DNA of 5,869 nucleotides from Verrucomicrobiales bacterium (GTDB lineage Bacteria; Verrucomicrobiota; Verrucomicrobiia; Limisphaerales; UBA1096), in the NCBI GenBank assembly GCA_028817635.1, contig JAPPPH010000423.1, positions 1-5,869 of the forward strand, in the 5' to 3' direction. This document shows, in pieces, positions 3,309 to 5,869 of this stretch. The notes under the pieces are model-generated. The model was not told where the DNA came from. It searched no databases and saw only the letters and a list, made by a program, of their open reading frames with translations. The position numbers were made by a program, and so were the translations under genes. Position 1 is the first letter of the stretch. Every line of letters starts with the position of its first letter.

Positions 3309-5869
3309 CGTAAAGACCAGATCGAGGAGACTGCGAAGGGGGATGACCCCTGTCGCCATGCTGTTGTCGCTGCTGACTGTGGAGTCAGCTACGGCGAGGG
3401 AGATTGATTTTTCGCGGGACGTCCTCCCAATCCTCTCAGACAAATGTTTTCACTGTCATGGGCCGGATACGAAAGAGGCGCGCAAGGGGGATCTTCGGCT
3501 GGACGACGAGGCCGATGCCAAGCGCGATCGCGACGGCTATCGCGTGCTCGATTCCGCCAACCCGGCGCAGAGTGAACTGCTCGCCCGGATCACGGCCACC
3601 GATGCGGATGACCTGATGCCGCCGCCGGATGTGGGGCGGCCGTTGTCTGCGGAACAAATTGAGACGTTGAAGCTATGGGTAGCGCAGGGCTCCAAGTGGG
3701 GGAGGCATTGGGCGTTCGAGCGGGTCAAGCGGCCTGCGCTTGGCCAAGCGGGGGTTCACCCGATCGATGAACTCGTCGGCCGCCAACTGGAGGCCAAGGG
3801 CATGCAGGCCAACCCGAGGGCTGATCGCCGGACGCTGATCCGCCGGTTGAAACTCGACCTGACCGGTCTGCCGCCGACCCCGGCGCAGGTGAAGCGTTTT
3901 CTTGAGGACGACCAACCGGGCGCGTGGAATCGGCTCGTGACTCGGACGCTGGCGTCGCCAGCCTATGGCGAACGCATGGCGTGGGACTGGCTGGAGGCGG
4001 CGCGCTACGCCGACTCAAACGGCTATCAGGGTGACCGTGAGCGTTCGATGTGGCCCTGGCGCGACTGGGTGGTTCGTGCGTTCAACGACAACATGCCGTT
4101 CGATGAGTTCACGATTCAGCAGTTGGCCGGTGATCTTTTGCCGAATGCGACGCACGAACAAATTTTGGCCACCGGCTTCAACCGCAACCACATGATCAAT
4201 GGCGAGGGCGGCCGCATCGCCGAGGAGAATCGCGTCGATTATGTGTTCGACATGACCGAGACCATGGGCACGGTTTGGCTTGGCCTGACGCTCAATTGCA
4301 GTCGTTGCCACGACCATAAATTTGATCCACTCACTCAGCGCGAGTATTACGAGTTCACCGCGTTCTTCAATCAGACGCCGGTCAACGGCGGCGGCGGCGA
4401 CCCGGCGACTCCGCCGATCATCGAGACCGGTTCGCCTGAGTTGAGGGCTGACATTGATGAAGCCGGCAAGGTTGCTACGCTTCGACAGGCACAGGTGGAG
4501 GCGCGGCAAAAAGCGATCGCCACTAAGCAAACCGAATGGGAGGCCAAGCGCAGGGAAGCCTTGGCCAAGCTCAAGACGGACGATTGGGTTTTGATGACGC
4601 CGATCGAGGCCAAGGCCAAGGGACAGACGTTGACCATCGAGCCAAGCGGCGCCGTCCTCGCGACCGGCGACAACCCGGAGAAGGACGAGTATGAACTGGT
4701 GTACCGCTTGGCCAAGGGGGGGGTGACAGCGTTCAAACTGGAGGCGGTGCGGCATCCCTCGATGACCGAAGGTCGCCTGGCTCGATCGGACTCCGGGAAT
4801 TTCGTGCTGACGGATGTGCGTTTTCGACCAAAAGAGGCCAAGGACGCGCTGTCAATAAGCGGAAGTCAGGCGACGTTTGAGCAGGGCAGTCACAAGATCG
4901 GCAATTCGCACGACAGCAATCCTGAGACCGGCTGGGCGGTCTGGAACGGAAAAACCATCGACCGAGATCACGCAGCAATGTTCCGCCTAAAAGATGTGTT
5001 CAATGTGAAGGATGGAGGCGAGTTGGCGGTGTCGCTCAAATTTAATTCGTCGGCCAAGCATCACAACATCGGTTACTTTCGCCTCTATCAGTCAATCATG
5101 AAAGAGCCGAAACTGGAGAGCGCGGAGGCGATGCTGTTGGCTGCGCTGGAGACGCCGGTCGACAAACGGACAGACGACGACAGGAATCGCATCAAGGCAG
5201 CCTACGAGGCGGCGGATGCAGAGTTGGTTCAATTGCGTGCCGATAAAAAAGAGGCGGATGATCGGTTGAACGGTTTGCGGCGACAACTGGCCAAGGTGAT
5301 GGTCATGCAGGAAATGGGCAAGCCGCGCAAAACGTACATGCTCGATCGCGGTCTTTACACCAAACGCGGCGAGGAGGTCGCCGCCGGGGTTCCGGCCTCG
5401 CTACCGAAATTTCCCAAGGGGGAGAAAAACAACCGGCTTGGCTTGGCCAAGTGGCTGGTCGATCGCGATCATCCGTTGACGGCACGGGTCACGGTGAATC
5501 GTTTTTGGCAGGCGATTTTCGGGATCGGGTTCGTGAAGACGGCGGAGGATTTTGGTGTGCAGGCGGAGTACCCGGCGCAGCGGGAGTTGCTCGACTGGTT
5601 GGCGGTGGAATTCATGGAGTCCGGCTGGGACGTGAAACATTTGATGCGAACCATCGTGACCAGTGAGACGTATCGCCGAAGCTCGGCGATCACCTCCATG
5701 GAACGGTATGAACTGGATCCGGAGAATCGGCTACTCGCCCGTGGGCCGCGCTTTCGGCTGCCGTCGTGGATGATTCGCGATCAGGCGCTGGCGTCGTCCG
5801 GCATCCTCAACGACCGACAGGGTGGCGCCTCGGTCAACGGCTATCAGCCGGAGGGCGTCTGGGAGGAGG
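3301..5869 (+). CDS. PSCyt1-DUF1549-DUF1553 multidomain c-type cytochrome, 3' end missing
   Basis: Frame is open for 856 codons to the window edge. Order seen: signal peptide (Arg-rich n-region, then hydrophobic MTPVAMLLSLL, about residues 15-25, ending SATA); PSCyt1 with VLPILSDKCFHCHGPD (41-56; haem motif C49-x-x-C52-H53) and LMPPP (105-109); DUF1549/PSCyt2 from about 155 with LDLTGLPPTP and a second CxxCH, CSRCHDHKFDP (333-343); a charged, coiled-coil-like stretch (381-428); a galactose-binding-like domain (about 429-598: WVLMTP, GNFVLTDV, HHNIGYFRLY); a second coiled-coil-like stretch (about 613-671); DUF1553/PSD1 from about 710 (GLAKWLVDRDHPLTARVTVN, LLARGPRFRLPSWMIRDQAL) to the edge. 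Such proteins typify Planctomycetota and Verrucomicrobiota and are thought to be exported electron-transfer proteins tied to polysaccharide use; their biochemistry is poorly known. The start is uncertain: ATG 3301 lacks a clear Shine-Dalgarno, and ATG 3343 would lose the basic n-region. A DUF1501 gene often follows in relatives. Confidence 0.93.
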   Translation, partial: MFFVKTRSRRLRRGMTPVAMLLSLLTVESATAREIDFSRDVLPILSDKCFHCHGPDTKEARKGDLRLDDEADAKRDRDGYRVLDSANPAQSELLARITATDADDLMPPPDVGRPLSAEQIETLKLWVAQGSKWGRHWAFERVKRPALGQAGVHPIDELVGRQLEAKGMQANPRADRRTLIRRLKLDLTGLPPTPAQVKRFLEDDQPGAWNRLVTRTLASPAYGERMAWDWLEAARYADSNGYQGDRERSMWPWRDWVVRAFNDNMPFDEFTIQQLAGDLLPNATHEQILATGFNRNHMINGEGGRIAEENRVDYVFDMTETMGTVWLGLTLNCSRCHDHKFDPLTQREYYEFTAFFNQTPVNGGGGDPATPPIIETGSPELRADIDEAGKVATLRQAQVEARQKAIATKQTEWEAKRREALAKLKTDDWVLMTPIEAKAKGQTLTIEPSGAVLATGDNPEKDEYELVYRLAKGGVTAFKLEAVRHPSMTEGRLARSDSGNFVLTDVRFRPKEAKDALSISGSQATFEQGSHKIGNSHDSNPETGWAVWNGKTIDRDHAAMFRLKDVFNVKDGGELAVSLKFNSSAKHHNIGYFRLYQSIMKEPKLESAEAMLLAALETPVDKRTDDDRNRIKAAYEAADAELVQLRADKKEADDRLNGLRRQLAKVMVMQEMGKPRKTYMLDRGLYTKRGEEVAAGVPASLPKFPKGEKNNRLGLAKWLVDRDHPLTARVTVNRFWQAIFGIGFVKTAEDFGVQAEYPAQRELLDWLAVEFMESGWDVKHLMRTIVTSETYRRSSAITSMERYELDPENRLLARGPRFRLPSWMIRDQALASSGILNDRQGGASVNGYQPEGVWEE
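3737..3750. repeat. CGCTTGGCCAAGCG palindrome, copy 3
   Basis: The longest version in the window, a perfect 14-bp palindrome around CTTGGCCAAG (3739-3748). It is read as Ala-Leu-Gly-Gln-Ala, a different codon phase from the other exact copies, in the linker between PSCyt1 and DUF1549. Confidence 0.85.
4560..4569. repeat. CTTGGCCAAG palindrome, copy 4
   Basis: Perfect 10-bp palindrome in the first coiled-coil-like stretch of the cytochrome gene, read as Ala-Leu-Ala-Lys-Leu. Confidence 0.75.
4707..4716. repeat. CTTGGCCAAG palindrome, copy 5
   Basis: Perfect 10-bp palindrome in the galactose-binding-like domain, read as Arg-Leu-Ala-Lys-Gly and running into a G-tract (4716-4722). Confidence 0.75.
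5442..5451. repeat. CTTGGCCAAG palindrome, copy 6
   Basis: Perfect 10-bp palindrome at the start of the DUF1553 domain, read as Gly-Leu-Ala-Lys-Trp. Leu-Ala-x-Trp-Leu is conserved in this family, so protein constraint may explain this copy. Confidence 0.7.

Noticed and set aside
3192..3443. Small minus-strand frame across the divergent spacer
   Set aside because: It runs into the signal peptide and haem-domain coding region of the cytochrome on the other strand and has no motif or convincing start.
4015..4755. 246-codon open frame on the minus strand inside the cytochrome gene
   Set aside because: It lies wholly antisense to a well-conserved coding frame, its translation shows no recognisable motif, and long antisense frames are common in GC-rich genes.

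Overview
The window looks like chromosomal DNA of a PVC-superphylum bacterium (Planctomycetota or Verrucomicrobiota), roughly 60% GC by eye. The strongest indicator is the large exported cytochrome at 3301 to the window end. Its order PSCyt1 (CxxCH) - DUF1549/PSCyt2 - galactose-binding-like insert - DUF1553/PSD1 is a lineage hallmark. The Tat-exported Gfo/Idh/MocA oxidoreductase on the opposite strand fits the same group. I cannot decide between the two phyla from sequence alone.

Layout. Positions 1-492 (+) are the 3' part of a MobA-like molybdenum cofactor guanylyltransferase. It overlaps by 4 bases (ATGA) with a complete apbE-type FAD:protein FMN transferase at 489-1541 (+), which has a signal peptide and a good ribosome binding site. 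The two are almost certainly co-transcribed. Positions 1542-1721 are non-coding and hold five closely packed inverted repeats between convergent genes. Positions 1722-3149 (-) encode the Tat-signal Gfo/Idh/MocA oxidoreductase. A 151-base divergent spacer follows (3150-3300). From about 3301 (+) the multidomain c-type cytochrome gene runs off the right edge with 856 codons visible and no frameshift.

Function. The left pair concerns maturation of redox enzymes: a guanylylated molybdopterin cofactor in the cytoplasm, and covalent FMN on an exported flavoprotein. The client enzymes are not in the window. The right pair are two exported proteins, one predicted to bind NAD(P) and one haem c, divergently arranged. 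In this lineage such genes are usually linked to polysaccharide catabolism, but no substrate can be named.

The most unusual signal is at the DNA-word level. The palindrome TTGGCCAA occurs six times exactly, five of them as CTTGGCCAAG, with several one-mismatch relatives. These include a 12-bp tandem duplication inside the apbE signal peptide and a degenerate copy in the intergenic hairpin cluster. No CRISPR array, RNA gene, transposase or obvious new defence system was seen.
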